A DNA stretch of 64,000 nucleotides from Alicyclobacillus mali (GTDB lineage Bacteria > Bacillota > Bacilli > Alicyclobacillales > Alicyclobacillaceae): NCBI RefSeq assembly GCF_017329565.1, contig NZ_JAFMTT010000005.1. One strand, written 5' to 3'. A program made the position numbers and the translations under genes. Position 1 is the stretch's first letter. Each line of letters begins with the position of its first letter. Below the pieces are notes generated by a model, which was not told the origin of the DNA, ran no database searches, and worked only from the letters and a program-made list of their open reading frames with translations. Shown here piece after piece: positions 1 through 8,437 of the stretch.

Positions 1-2573
1 CCGTTGCCGCCCGAACCGTTGTTATTTCCATTTCCGTTGCCAGTGCCGCCCTTGCCGGACGAAACAACCTGCGACCTGGGATTCGGATTGGCGGCCTCGG
101 GAGGCGTCGACGTCACCGTCGTGTTGGCCGGTGTCGTGTTCGCCGTGTTTCCGGGCTCGCTGCCGGGCCCGCTACCAGCGCCCGTGGTGGTGTTGCCGGT
201 CGTCGCGTTTCCCAAACTCTGGTTCCCGAGACCGCCCGTCCCGTTTCCCGGGAGCGTGTTGTTCAGGCCGTTTCCAGGCGATGCGCTGTTTGTCTGGTTG
301 TTGACGCTCGGCGGAGCCTGACCGGTAGTCACCGTCACCGATACCGGCTTGCCCACAGCCTGGCCCGTCGCCTGACTCGTGGCCTGAACGGTGTAGATGT
401 ACGTCTCATTCGGCTGCACGGAAGTGTCCGTGATGGTCTGCGCCGTCGTCTGGCCAACCGGCACCGTTTCGTCCGCGCCATTGGTGGACACGCGCGTCAC
501 CACGTAGGTCACCGGCTCCGAAAAGCTACCCGACCAAGACAGCGTCACCGTGTTGGCGTTCGGATTGTACGTCGCGGACAGGTTGGCGATGGCGTTCGTC
601 GGATTCTGGTTGTTCTGCCCGCCGTTCATCTGATTCACGTAATCGACACCTTGCGCGGTCCCCGTGATGTAGGGATACGGGCCCACGGAGAACTGCTGCG
701 GCGCCTCGTTCGCCAGCGCCAGCGCGATGATGTCGTGGAAAATCTGCGCCGCGTTCGCGGACGGATCGACCGGCGACATTGTCATGTGGTATTCCGGCGT
801 CGACACGTCGTAGCCGATGTGAATGCTGCCGACGAGGTTCGGCGTGTAGCCGTCGAACCAGCCGTCGCGCACCCAGTTCGGGTGATTGCTCACCAGGCCG
901 GCGCTGTACTGCACCGTTCCCGTCTTGCCCGCGACGCCCCATCCCGGAAGCTTGGCGTTCTGGCCCGTGCCGTAATCCACGACGTCCTGCATGAGGCGCG
1001 TCATGTCGAGTGCCACCTGCGGCGTCATCACCTGCGTCTGCTGTGGCCCTTCGTGATAGATGATCCCGCCCTGGCTGTTCACGATCTTCGTGACCAGATA
1101 CGGCTGAGATCGGATGCCGTTGTTGTCAAACGGCGTGTAGGCCGCCACCATTTCCATCGGCGTCACGCCGTTCTCCAACCCGCCGATGGCAATTCCCAGA
1201 TGTTCGTAGTCCTTCGGGGTGAGCGGAATGCCGTCGGCCTTGGCAAAATTCGCCCCGGTGTCAATCCCGATCTGCGACAGCAGCCACACCGACGCCACAT
1301 TCTGCGACCACTCCAGGCCGTACTGAAGAGTGACCTTGGGCGGCGCGTTCGGATCCCAGTTCTGCGGGATGTAACCGCCGCCGAAATCCTGCGGCGTGTT
1401 GTCCAGGATGGACGTGTACGTCCATTTACCCGTGGCCAGGGCCGGCGCATAGTCCATGATGGGCTTGATGGACGATCCCGGCGAGCTCGCCTGATAGACG
1501 CGATCGAGCCCGAGCGGGACGTACCCCTGCCGTCGCGATCCGGCCGCGCCCAGAATGGCCCCCGTCTTCGGATCCACGAAGATGGCCGCGCCTTCCACGA
1601 CGGTCCCCGTCGTCGGCCCCGGGAAGTCCGAGTCGTACTTGCCGCTCCAGAACACCTCCTCGATGGCGTTCTGCACGTTCGGAGCGATGGTCGTGTAGAT
1701 CTTCAAGCCGCCCTGCATGACTTCCTGCGGCGGGATGCCGTGCCGATTCAGATAGTCGAGCAGGAAATTCGTGAACAGAGGCTGGGTGTTCCACCCATCC
1801 CCCGGGAATGAGTGAAATGATACCCCAAGCGGCTGCTTCTCGGCGGCGTCAGCCTGCGCCTGCGTGATATAACCGTAGTGAACCATGTTCTGCAGCACCT
1901 GATTGCGCCGCTCGAGCGCCGCCTGCGGATGCACGAGCGGATCGTACGCCGAGGGCGCCTGCGGCAGACCCGCCAAGAGCGCCGCGTCCGCCAGCGTCAG
2001 CTTGTTCGGCTCCGTCTTGATATCGATGCCGAAATATCGCAGAGCCCCCTGCTCGATCCCGACCGCACTCTCACCCATGGGAATGCGGTTCAGGTACATC
2101 GCGAGGATCTCTTGCTTCGTGAAGTTGCGCTCGATCTGCAGGCCCAGGATGATCTGCTTGAACTTGCGCCCAAACGTCTTCTGGTCCGTCAGGTAGACCA
2201 TCTTCGCCAGCTGTTCCGGGATGGTACTCGCGCCCTGGGCAAGGCTGCCCGAGGAGACGTCCACGAAAAGTGCGCGAAAGATGGACTTGATGTCGATGCC
2301 TGTTTGATTGGTCCAGAAGGTGTGATCTTCTGTCGCGACAATCGCATCTTGTATGTTTTTCGGAATCTGGTTATACGTCAAATCCGTGTTCGGCGAGCCG
2401 AGCGTCAGGAGCTTCGTCCCGTCGGCGGCGTACACGACCGTCGGCTGATGCGATTCTTCCAATAGACTCGCGTTGAAAGGCGTCATCCGTACCGCGAGGT
2501 AAAAACCGACCGCAATCACCACGACCAGCGCGACGACCGTCCCCAGGGCGATGGCAATCCATCGTCGGACCAA
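1..2573 (-). CDS. Class A penicillin-binding protein (transglycosylase/transpeptidase), 3' end outside window
   Basis: At least 857 codons are visible. Order: one N-terminal membrane helix (about residues 5-28), GT51 glycosyltransferase domain (about 70-240), transpeptidase domain, a fibronectin III-like domain, then an Asn/Thr/Gly/Pro-rich tail running off the window. It should polymerise lipid II and cross-link peptidoglycan outside the membrane. Transpeptidase motifs are present: SSIK (nucleophile Ser367), SQN and KTGT. The GT51 part keeps the motif-1 Glu (E82, in EDHTFW) but the Glu of the RKxxE motif is Gln140, and the usual EDxxFxxH spacing is altered. The TTG start lies 6 nt after GGAGGTG; the upstream ATG overlaps that Shine-Dalgarno and is less likely. 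The gene follows the carboxypeptidase by 28 nt, so one operon is likely. Confidence 0.9.
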   Translation of the reverse strand, partial: MVRRWIAIALGTVVALVVVIAVGFYLAVRMTPFNASLLEESHQPTVVYAADGTKLLTLGSPNTDLTYNQIPKNIQDAIVATEDHTFWTNQTGIDIKSIFRALFVDVSSGSLAQGASTIPEQLAKMVYLTDQKTFGRKFKQIILGLQIERNFTKQEILAMYLNRIPMGESAVGIEQGALRYFGIDIKTEPNKLTLADAALLAGLPQAPSAYDPLVHPQAALERRNQVLQNMVHYGYITQAQADAAEKQPLGVSFHSFPGDGWNTQPLFTNFLLDYLNRHGIPPQEVMQGGLKIYTTIAPNVQNAIEEVFWSGKYDSDFPGPTTGTVVEGAAIFVDPKTGAILGAAGSRRQGYVPLGLDRVYQASSPGSSIKPIMDYAPALATGKWTYTSILDNTPQDFGGGYIPQNWDPNAPPKVTLQYGLEWSQNVASVWLLSQIGIDTGANFAKADGIPLTPKDYEHLGIAIGGLENGVTPMEMVAAYTPFDNNGIRSQPYLVTKIVNSQGGIIYHEGPQQTQVMTPQVALDMTRLMQDVVDYGTGQNAKLPGWGVAGKTGTVQYSAGLVSNHPNWVRDGWFDGYTPNLVGSIHIGYDVSTPEYHMTMSPVDPSANAAQIFHDIIALALANEAPQQFSVGPYPYITGTAQGVDYVNQMNGGQNNQNPTNAIANLSATYNPNANTVTLSWSGSFSEPVTYVVTRVSTNGADETVPVGQTTAQTITDTSVQPNETYIYTVQATSQATGQAVGKPVSVTVTTGQAPPSVNNQTNSASPGNGLNNTLPGNGTGGLGNQSLGNATTGNTTTGAGSGPGSEPGNTANTTPANTTVTSTPPEAANPNPRSQVVSSGKGGTGNGNGNNNGSGGN

Positions 2574-2601
2574 ACGGCCCACCTCCATCGATATGGACTT
2601 T

Positions 2602-3810
2602 TCAGAGTCGCTTCATGCGCCAACTGAGCGTTGGTGCCGGAACGGACGATGCGGCCGCCACCGGCACGCGCACCGCCTGTGTTCCCACCTGAATCTGGAG
2701 TTGGCCCACCACTTGGTTGGCCGCAATCGGCTTCTTCGAATTTATCACATCCGCCCGATACGACTGCTGCACGGGCAGTCCGCCCCATCCAATCACCTGC
2801 ACAGGCTGCGTGGACACGAGCGAGACCGGTTTGGCCCAGGGCGCAGACAGCGTCCCCACCGTCTGCCCTGCGGCGACAAGCTGGACGGATCGCAGCGCCT
2901 TCTGGGCATCCTGAGACATGACGACAGCCGCGTTCAGTGCCTCTGCGAGAGGCTGCGCGCCCTTTTGCCCGAGCACTGCACCAATGATGAGCACCTCGCG
3001 GCTGCCGACGACCTTGCGCGCCGCGAATACGAAGCAGCCCCCCGCTTCGAGCGTCGATCCCGTCTTGCCTCCGATAATGGTTCCATGCCCCACCACGGAG
3101 TCGACGTTGTACACGAGCCCCGCGACTGGAAGCTCTGCCTGCGCTTCACCCACGATGTGGCGGAAAACCGGGTTTTCCATCGCCAGCGCAAACAACTTCA
3201 TTTGATCCACCGCGTCGCTCTGGCTCGCGGGCGAATACCCCGTGGGATCCGCATAGTGCGTCTGGGTCATGCCGAGCTTCTTCGCCGTCGCGTTCATCTC
3301 TTGCACGAACGCCTGCACGGAACCGTCGCACCACTTGGCGAGAAGTGTCCCCATGTTGTTGCCCGACGGCAGAAGCAGCCCTTGAAGCGCCTGATACTCC
3401 GTGATTTGCTCTCCCGCAGCCACCTTGACCACAGATTCTCCGAGCGCCTTGTCCTTCTCGTACACCTTCACATCATCCTGCGTGATGGAGATGGAAGGCC
3501 CCTGTTGCCCCAACTGCAATGGATGTTTCTGAAGCACCAGGTACGCCGTCATGACCTTGGTGACACTTGCAATAGGCACAGCCACCTGAGGCCCGTACGT
3601 CCCGAAACTCCCCACCCCGTCGGCCATGAGGGCGGCCTCGCCCTGCGAAGGCCAATGGATGACGGGCTTCGGACCCTGAATGGCGCGCGGCAGTGGCGCG
3701 GCCACATCGGCGGCCGCCTGAGGTATGGGGCGCACCAACTGGACAATGGGCACGCCGATGACGATGATGGCAATCACGATAGCAATCACAAAACCGCGCA
3801 AACTACGCAC
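2602..3810 (-). CDS. D-alanyl-D-alanine carboxypeptidase (peptidase S11, PBP5/DacF-like)
   Basis: A 402-residue membrane-anchored or secreted serine carboxypeptidase that trims the terminal D-Ala from peptidoglycan stem peptides. An N-terminal hydrophobic segment (about residues 5-25) is followed by the S11 catalytic domain with its three signatures: SVTK (about 82-85), SGN (149-151) and KTG (249-251). The C-terminal third looks like the beta-rich PBP5 C-terminal domain. AGGAGG abuts the first ATG directly, whereas the GTG two codons later is spaced by 6 nt, so the GTG start is chosen. It lies between ccdC (34 nt upstream) and the class A PBP (28 nt downstream) on the same strand, consistent with a cell-wall operon. 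Confidence 0.92.
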   Translation of the reverse strand: MRSLRGFVIAIVIAIIVIGVPIVQLVRPIPQAAADVAAPLPRAIQGPKPVIHWPSQGEAALMADGVGSFGTYGPQVAVPIASVTKVMTAYLVLQKHPLQLGQQGPSISITQDDVKVYEKDKALGESVVKVAAGEQITEYQALQGLLLPSGNNMGTLLAKWCDGSVQAFVQEMNATAKKLGMTQTHYADPTGYSPASQSDAVDQMKLFALAMENPVFRHIVGEAQAELPVAGLVYNVDSVVGHGTIIGGKTGSTLEAGGCFVFAARKVVGSREVLIIGAVLGQKGAQPLAEALNAAVVMSQDAQKALRSVQLVAAGQTVGTLSAPWAKPVSLVSTQPVQVIGWGGLPVQQSYRADVINSKKPIAANQVVGQLQIQVGTQAVRVPVAAASSVPAPTLSWRMKRL

Positions 3811-3843
3811 AACCATCCTCCTATGCTGCTCGTCCCACGCCCA

Positions 3844-4359
3844 TCAGGTCGCAGGCTGTTCTGTCTTGGCGCCCGACTTCGACGCCTCCATCTCGCGTTC
3901 CAAGCGCTTGTACCGAACAAACATCGCGATGCGCCACGGCACAAGCATGCCGAACGCCAGGCAGAAGAAGAGCGATCCCGTCTGGTAAACGTCCACATAT
4001 CGCTCGACGACGCTGTGGAGCACAATGCGCACTACCAACAGTCCGAGCAGGATATAAATGAACGCCCTCGACCGCTTGAGATAGACGCCATCTTCTCCTA
4101 CGTAAAAGTGGCTCGTCGCGATCAGCGGGTAGCTGAAGATGCATCCCACCAGGAACGCGGCGACGGCATACAGAATGGGCTCCCGCGTAAACGGAAACAC
4201 ATACATCAGGAATCCCGTGCTCATCGCGAGCGGCGGGATGAGGATTTTTCGCGCGTTTGTCGGACGCTTGGACGCCCGCAGCCGCACAAAGATCACCGTG
4301 ATTGCAAAGACGACAGCGACAACGGTTGCAATCAGCGTGGTGACTTCGCTGTGATTCAC
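3844..4359 (-). CDS. ccdC: CcdC-family membrane protein (DUF1453)
   Basis: A 171-residue protein with about five transmembrane segments and the family signature RPTNARKILIPP followed by MSTGFLM. CcdC is named in Bacillus from its place near cytochrome c biogenesis genes, but its biochemical role is unsettled. Here no cytochrome c genes are adjacent; it leads an apparent operon with the carboxypeptidase and PBP genes. The GTG start follows GAGGGGAG by 3-4 nt. A minus-strand TATACT hexamer at 4436-4441 is a possible -10 element, but I see no convincing -35. Family membership is confident; a function in this context is not. Confidence 0.82.
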   Translation of the reverse strand: MNHSEVTTLIATVVAVVFAITVIFVRLRASKRPTNARKILIPPLAMSTGFLMYVFPFTREPILYAVAAFLVGCIFSYPLIATSHFYVGEDGVYLKRSRAFIYILLGLLVVRIVLHSVVERYVDVYQTGSLFFCLAFGMLVPWRIAMFVRYKRLEREMEASKSGAKTEQPAT

Positions 4360-4611
4360 GCTCTCCCCTCGCCTTCGTGCGAGATCCGACGAGCTGACAT
4401 GGCGACAATCGCTTCCCCCATGCGGACTACGTGTGAGTATACCACCATTGACTCAACGCTTTCTTGAACAGCGTTCTACAAAACTGCGAACTTTGCACGC
4501 GAACCGCTACAGGCCGGCGCAAATCGTCTGGAAAACTTGACAGCTCCCTGGTAGAATTCTTTCGGTCACTAAATCAGTTGTCAAGCCCGTCTTGCGGAAG
4601 GAGGCGAGTCC
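4360..4611. other. Divergent intergenic region between ccdC and the MMPL gene
   Basis: About 250 bp separate the two divergent starts. On the plus strand a TTGACA hexamer (4537-4542) lacks a good -10 at the usual distance. CTTGACA (4536-4542) and its exact reverse complement TGTCAAG (4579-4585) form a spaced inverted repeat that could be a regulator site; a short ACT-N5-AGT palindrome lies between them. GGAAGGAGG (4596-4604) is the exporter's ribosome site. Assignment of these as regulatory elements is inference. Confidence 0.3.
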
Positions 4612-7600
4612 GTGGCAGAGCGTTACGCACATTTCGTCGCGCGCTTCAAATACGCCATCATCGGCATCTGGATCCTCGCCGTGGCGCTGGCGCACGTGTT
4701 CTTGCCGCAGCTGAACGCGATTGTCGCCCACAAGAACACGGAATTTTTGCCGAACTCGTCGAGCGTCGTGATCGCGAGCAATTGGCTGAAGCGGGTCGAT
4801 CCGGCGCGGCAGGCGGGGTCCAGCGCCGTCGTCGCGCTCTACAACCCGCACGGATTGACGGCGGCGGACAAGGCGTGGTTCACGCAGAAGCTGCAGCAGG
4901 TGGCCGACCACAAGGCGGCCTATGGCGTGAAGACCGTCACGGCCGCCTACAATCAGTCGAAGTCCGTACAGAATCAGTTTTTCAGCGCGGATCGGACCGT
5001 CGAAATCGCGACCATCGGCTTTCCAGGTAACGACGTGTCCAAAGCGACCGACGCGTCGCTGAACCAGCTTCACCAAGTGTTTCAGCAGCCGCCAAAGGAC
5101 GCGCAGGTGCTGTTTACGGGCGACACGCCCATCGAGAACGACAACATCAACATCTCGATGGACGGTGCTTCAAAGACGGCTGGCGTGACCATCGCCCTCG
5201 TTCTTGTCATTCTGCTCGTCGTCTTTCGATCTATCGTGGCCCCATTCCTGACCCTGCTCAGCATCGGGCTTTCCTATCTCCTGACGACGAATCTGGTGGC
5301 GGTGTTGGCGAACGTCGGCCTGCCGGTCTCGACCTTCACGGACACATTTCTCATCGCCATCATCTTTGGCGCGGGAACCGACTACAGCATCATCGTGCTC
5401 AACCGGTTCCGCGAAGAGGCGAGCCGAGGGCTCGCGCCAGTCGACGCCCTCGCGCGGGCCATGTCCGGGATCGCCAAGACGGTGGTCTACAGCGCGCTCA
5501 CGGTCTTTCTCTCATTCGCCACGCTGTACTTCGCTCGGTTCGGCCTCTTTCGATCCGGCGTCGGTGTGGCGGTCGGCGTTGGCGTGACGCTGTTTGCGTG
5601 CCTCACGTTCCTTCCGGCGCTCATGATGGCACTTGGACGCTACGTGTTCTGGCCGCGGCGCGAACTCCACGGCGCGAGCCACAAGCCTTCGCGCATCTGG
5701 GATTTGACAGGCAGAACGGCCCTTCGGCATCCCTGGTGGACCCTGGCAGGCGTGCTCGTGGTATTGACGCCGGTCGCGCTTTCCTTCACGGACCAGCGCA
5801 CGTTCGATCCGACCTCCGACATCCCGACGGCACCTTCGGTCGTGGGCTTTCGCGTCGTGTCCAAGGCGTTCGGCCCCGGCAAGGTCCTGCCGATGGACGT
5901 CGTGATCGACACGCCGGACAATCTGCGCACGCCGGAAGGTCTGGCGACTATCGAACAGGTGTCGGAGGCCATCGCGAAACTGCCGTTCGTGCAAGAGGTG
6001 CAGAGCGCAACCCGGCCCACAGGCAAGGTCATCAGCGAGTTTGAGTTGGCAAAGCAGAACCAATTGGCTGCAGGCGGCCTCGGGAAGGTGCAGACGGGTC
6101 TGAACCAGGTGGCGAGCCACGTCGGCCCTGAGGGTGCACACCAGGCGGCCAACGCAGCGATGCAGCTTTCAAGCGGGGCGTCGGCGCTCGCGCAAGCGGG
6201 TGGAAAACTCAGCCAAGGCGCGGTACAGGTGGAGGAAGGCGCTTCGAAGCTGGCCGGCGGCGCCCAGGCGGTATCAAGCGGCGCGGCGCGTCTGTCGCAG
6301 GCGAATGAGCAGTTGGCGAACGGTGCCGCGCAGGTAGCGGCCGGATCGCAACAAACGGCACAGGGCGCAAACAAGCTCGCGACTTCCGCGCGGAGCATCG
6401 CGTCAGGACAGACGGCGCTGGCGAATGGCGCGGCCCGTGAAGCGCAAGCGGCGCAGCAGCTCGCAAACGCCATCGCGGCATGGACGAAGGCACACCCGAC
6501 GGAAGCGTCGGACCCCAACTGGCAGCAGATTGTCGCGCTGGCGCAGGGAACCGCCGCGGGCGCGCAGCAGACCGCGAAGGCGGCCGAGGGGCTCGCGACC
6601 GGCACGGATCAGTGGGCGAATGGCGCCACCTCGCTGGCGGAAGGCGCGGGCAAAGTCGTTGCGGGCGCGAGTCAACTCGCGACCGGAAGCCGCGGCGCGG
6701 CATCTGGCGCCAAGGGGTTGAGCGATGGCGCTGCCCAGGTGGGCCAAGGTGCTTCGTCGCTGGCCCAGGGACTGAATCAGCTGAGCGGCGGCGCTCGCCA
6801 ACTTCAGGCGGGGCTTGGCAAGTGGGCGAGCGGAGCTTCCCAATTTGGGACCGGCCTCGCCAACGTGGGCACTGGCGAAAATCAGCTTCACAGCGCCCTC
6901 GTCAAGCTTTCGAACGGCGTGGGCACGGTCAAATCCGCGCTGGACGAGAGCGCCAAGGCGCAGACGGCGGGCGATCCCGGCTTCTACGTGCCCGCCTCCG
7001 CCATCTCGTCCAACAGCAGCCTGCGGCAGGCCCTAAACAGCTACATCTCGCCGGATGGTCACGTGGCTGACATTCGCGTGACCCTCAAATCGGACCCGTA
7101 TTCCATGACGGCAATTCATGAGATGCCAAGGCTTGAGACCGTGGCCCAGGCTGCCTTCACGGCCGCGCCCATTCACTCAGGGCAGGTCGGCTTCGCGGGC
7201 ACCACGCCGACGCAGTTCGCGCTGAATCAACTGTCCAATCAGGATTTCGTCCGCATGATGGCGCTCATCCTGGGTTCGATCTTCATCCTGCTCGTGGTGA
7301 TGCTGCGCTCCCTCATCGCGCCCTTGTACGTCATCGCGTCGCTCACGGGTACGTACTTCGTGACGATGGGGTGCCTGCAGTTTGTCGCCGTGGATGTGAT
7401 GCACAAGGCGGGCATCAGTTGGACGGTTCCGTTCTTCTCGCTTCTGCTGTTGGTGGCGCTCGGCGTCGACTACTCGATTTTCTTGATGTCGCGCTTCGAC
7501 GAGGAACTACGGCGCCATCCAGAGTTGAACCTGCGCAGCGCGATGCTCTACGCGATGCGGCAGATGGGCAACGTCGTATTCTCGGCCGCCGCCATTATGG

Positions 7601-7818
7601 CGGGCACGTTTGGCTCCTTGTCCGTCTCCGGCGTGACGACGCTTGTGGAAATTGGGTTGTCGGTCATCATCGGCCTTGCGCTGTACGCGCTCATCGTGCT
7701 GGCGCTGTTCGTGCCGGCCTGCACCTCGATTGTCGGAGCGGCGCACTTCTGGCCGTTTCGCAGAGTGCCCCGGGAGGAGCAGGAGCTCAGGCTGCCAGAA
7801 GAACTGGCTGCGGAGTGA
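4612..7818 (+). CDS. MMPL/RND-family membrane exporter with xxxLxxG heptad repeats
   Basis: A 1,068-residue RND-type transporter of the Gram-positive YdfJ/MmpL kind, expected to export lipids, lipophilic compounds or drugs using proton-motive force. There are two MMPL halves: an N-terminal membrane helix, loop 1, six helices (about 185-385), then a very long extracytoplasmic loop 2 and a second helix cluster (about 880-1050). Asp-containing intramembrane motifs GAGTDYS and ALGVDYS, typical of the proton relay, are visible. Loop 2 (about residues 490-760) is an extended run of heptads with L and G at fixed spacing, as in YhgE/Pip-type proteins, and probably forms a long coiled structure. The GTG start is 7 nt after GGAAGGAGG. 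Single gene with a strong terminator. Confidence 0.92.
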   Translation: MAERYAHFVARFKYAIIGIWILAVALAHVFLPQLNAIVAHKNTEFLPNSSSVVIASNWLKRVDPARQAGSSAVVALYNPHGLTAADKAWFTQKLQQVADHKAAYGVKTVTAAYNQSKSVQNQFFSADRTVEIATIGFPGNDVSKATDASLNQLHQVFQQPPKDAQVLFTGDTPIENDNINISMDGASKTAGVTIALVLVILLVVFRSIVAPFLTLLSIGLSYLLTTNLVAVLANVGLPVSTFTDTFLIAIIFGAGTDYSIIVLNRFREEASRGLAPVDALARAMSGIAKTVVYSALTVFLSFATLYFARFGLFRSGVGVAVGVGVTLFACLTFLPALMMALGRYVFWPRRELHGASHKPSRIWDLTGRTALRHPWWTLAGVLVVLTPVALSFTDQRTFDPTSDIPTAPSVVGFRVVSKAFGPGKVLPMDVVIDTPDNLRTPEGLATIEQVSEAIAKLPFVQEVQSATRPTGKVISEFELAKQNQLAAGGLGKVQTGLNQVASHVGPEGAHQAANAAMQLSSGASALAQAGGKLSQGAVQVEEGASKLAGGAQAVSSGAARLSQANEQLANGAAQVAAGSQQTAQGANKLATSARSIASGQTALANGAAREAQAAQQLANAIAAWTKAHPTEASDPNWQQIVALAQGTAAGAQQTAKAAEGLATGTDQWANGATSLAEGAGKVVAGASQLATGSRGAASGAKGLSDGAAQVGQGASSLAQGLNQLSGGARQLQAGLGKWASGASQFGTGLANVGTGENQLHSALVKLSNGVGTVKSALDESAKAQTAGDPGFYVPASAISSNSSLRQALNSYISPDGHVADIRVTLKSDPYSMTAIHEMPRLETVAQAAFTAAPIHSGQVGFAGTTPTQFALNQLSNQDFVRMMALILGSIFILLVVMLRSLIAPLYVIASLTGTYFVTMGCLQFVAVDVMHKAGISWTVPFFSLLLLVALGVDYSIFLMSRFDEELRRHPELNLRSAMLYAMRQMGNVVFSAAAIMAGTFGSLSVSGVTTLVEIGLSVIIGLALYALIVLALFVPACTSIVGAAHFWPFRRVPREEQELRLPEELAAE

Positions 7819-7854
7819 ACGGGAAAGCGTTCTGGGTTGAAGAAGACGAAAGTC

Positions 7855-7891
7855 AAACGCCACCTGCTCGCTAGGGTGCAGGTGGCGTTTT
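7855..7891 (+). terminator. Intrinsic terminator of the MMPL gene
   Basis: A perfect 13-bp stem (7855-7867 with 7878-7890) and a 10-nt loop; the 3' arm ends in GTTTT. It starts 36 nt after the stop codon. The rest of the 304-bp gap to the next gene (7892-8122) shows only the second hairpin listed separately. Confidence 0.85.
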
Positions 7892-8047
7892 GCCTGTCTC
7901 CGGCGCTTCGGGCCAAGTGGCTGTCTTAAGCGAGCCCGGACCGACCCGCACCATGGCGGATCGGCGCTCAGTCCGGCGCGAACCTCGCCCGGAGGGTGTC
8001 AGAAGGGCTCAGGAAAGCTTGACGCTCGAGTATGCGCACACGCGAAG

Positions 8048-8080
8048 GGGCGCCAGTCCGGCTCACCGGACAGGCGCCCT
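8048..8080 (-). terminator. Hairpin downstream of the zinc-ribbon gene
   Basis: Two stacked perfect stems (7 bp and 6 bp) separated by an A/A mismatch, with loop CTCA. It lies 43 nt beyond the stop of the small gene at 8123-8269. The T-tract is poor on both strands, so it may be only a weak terminator. Confidence 0.5.
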
Positions 8081-8122
8081 CTTCCGCGACCTCCGGATGC
8101 GCGTTTCACGCACCGGCACGAG

Positions 8123-8269
8123 TCACCACTCCGACTGCGTATCGCGCACCCAGCGGTCGACGCAGTCGTCACACAGCCGATCCCATTCGCGCTCTTCCCA
8201 AGGGCGGCAAGGTTCCGGGATCTCTGTTCCACACAGCACGCACGTTGTGGTCTCCGCCGTCTTCTGCAT
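8123..8269 (-). CDS. Small zinc-ribbon-like protein (48 aa)
   Basis: The predicted product has two CxxC pairs (CVLC and CDDC) about 20 residues apart, separated by a charged, Trp-containing linker, the layout of a small zinc ribbon. The chosen ATG is the first in-frame start followed directly by this domain; a GGTGAG element lies 5 nt upstream. A longer form starting further upstream is possible but its extra residues look non-coding. Stand-alone ribbons of this size are common in Bacilli and usually uncharacterised; no function is assigned. A hairpin follows the gene. Confidence 0.55.
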   Translation of the reverse strand: MQKTAETTTCVLCGTEIPEPCRPWEEREWDRLCDDCVDRWVRDTQSEW

Positions 8270-8395
8270 GATTCTCACCACTCCCGTCGGAATCACGTGT
8301 CTTTTCGATTGAGACTCATCATAACACGGGAGCGGCCGAATTTCAACCGAATGTTCAGAATATGCAGTTCGAATGCTGAGGATCATCACTCGCCC

Positions 8396-8416
8396 AGGGC
8401 GCCTTTACGGCGCCCT
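8396..8416 (-). terminator. Possible terminator at the end of the hydroxyphenylacetate operon
   Basis: An 8-bp perfect stem (8396-8403 with 8409-8416) and 5-nt loop, 21 nt beyond the stop of the aldolase gene. There is no T-tract, so efficiency is uncertain. Confidence 0.4.
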
Positions 8417-8437
8417 GCAGCGCCAATCGAAGTGATC

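Noticed and set aside
651..1811. Long plus-strand open frame (386 codons) antisense to the PBP gene
   Set aside because: Arg/His-rich shadow product with no domain; the minus strand carries clear PBP motifs. Caused by G/C-rich third positions.
2551..4467. Long plus-strand open frame (638 codons) antisense to the carboxypeptidase and ccdC genes
   Set aside because: Composition is His/Arg-rich and domain-free; both minus-strand genes are well supported.
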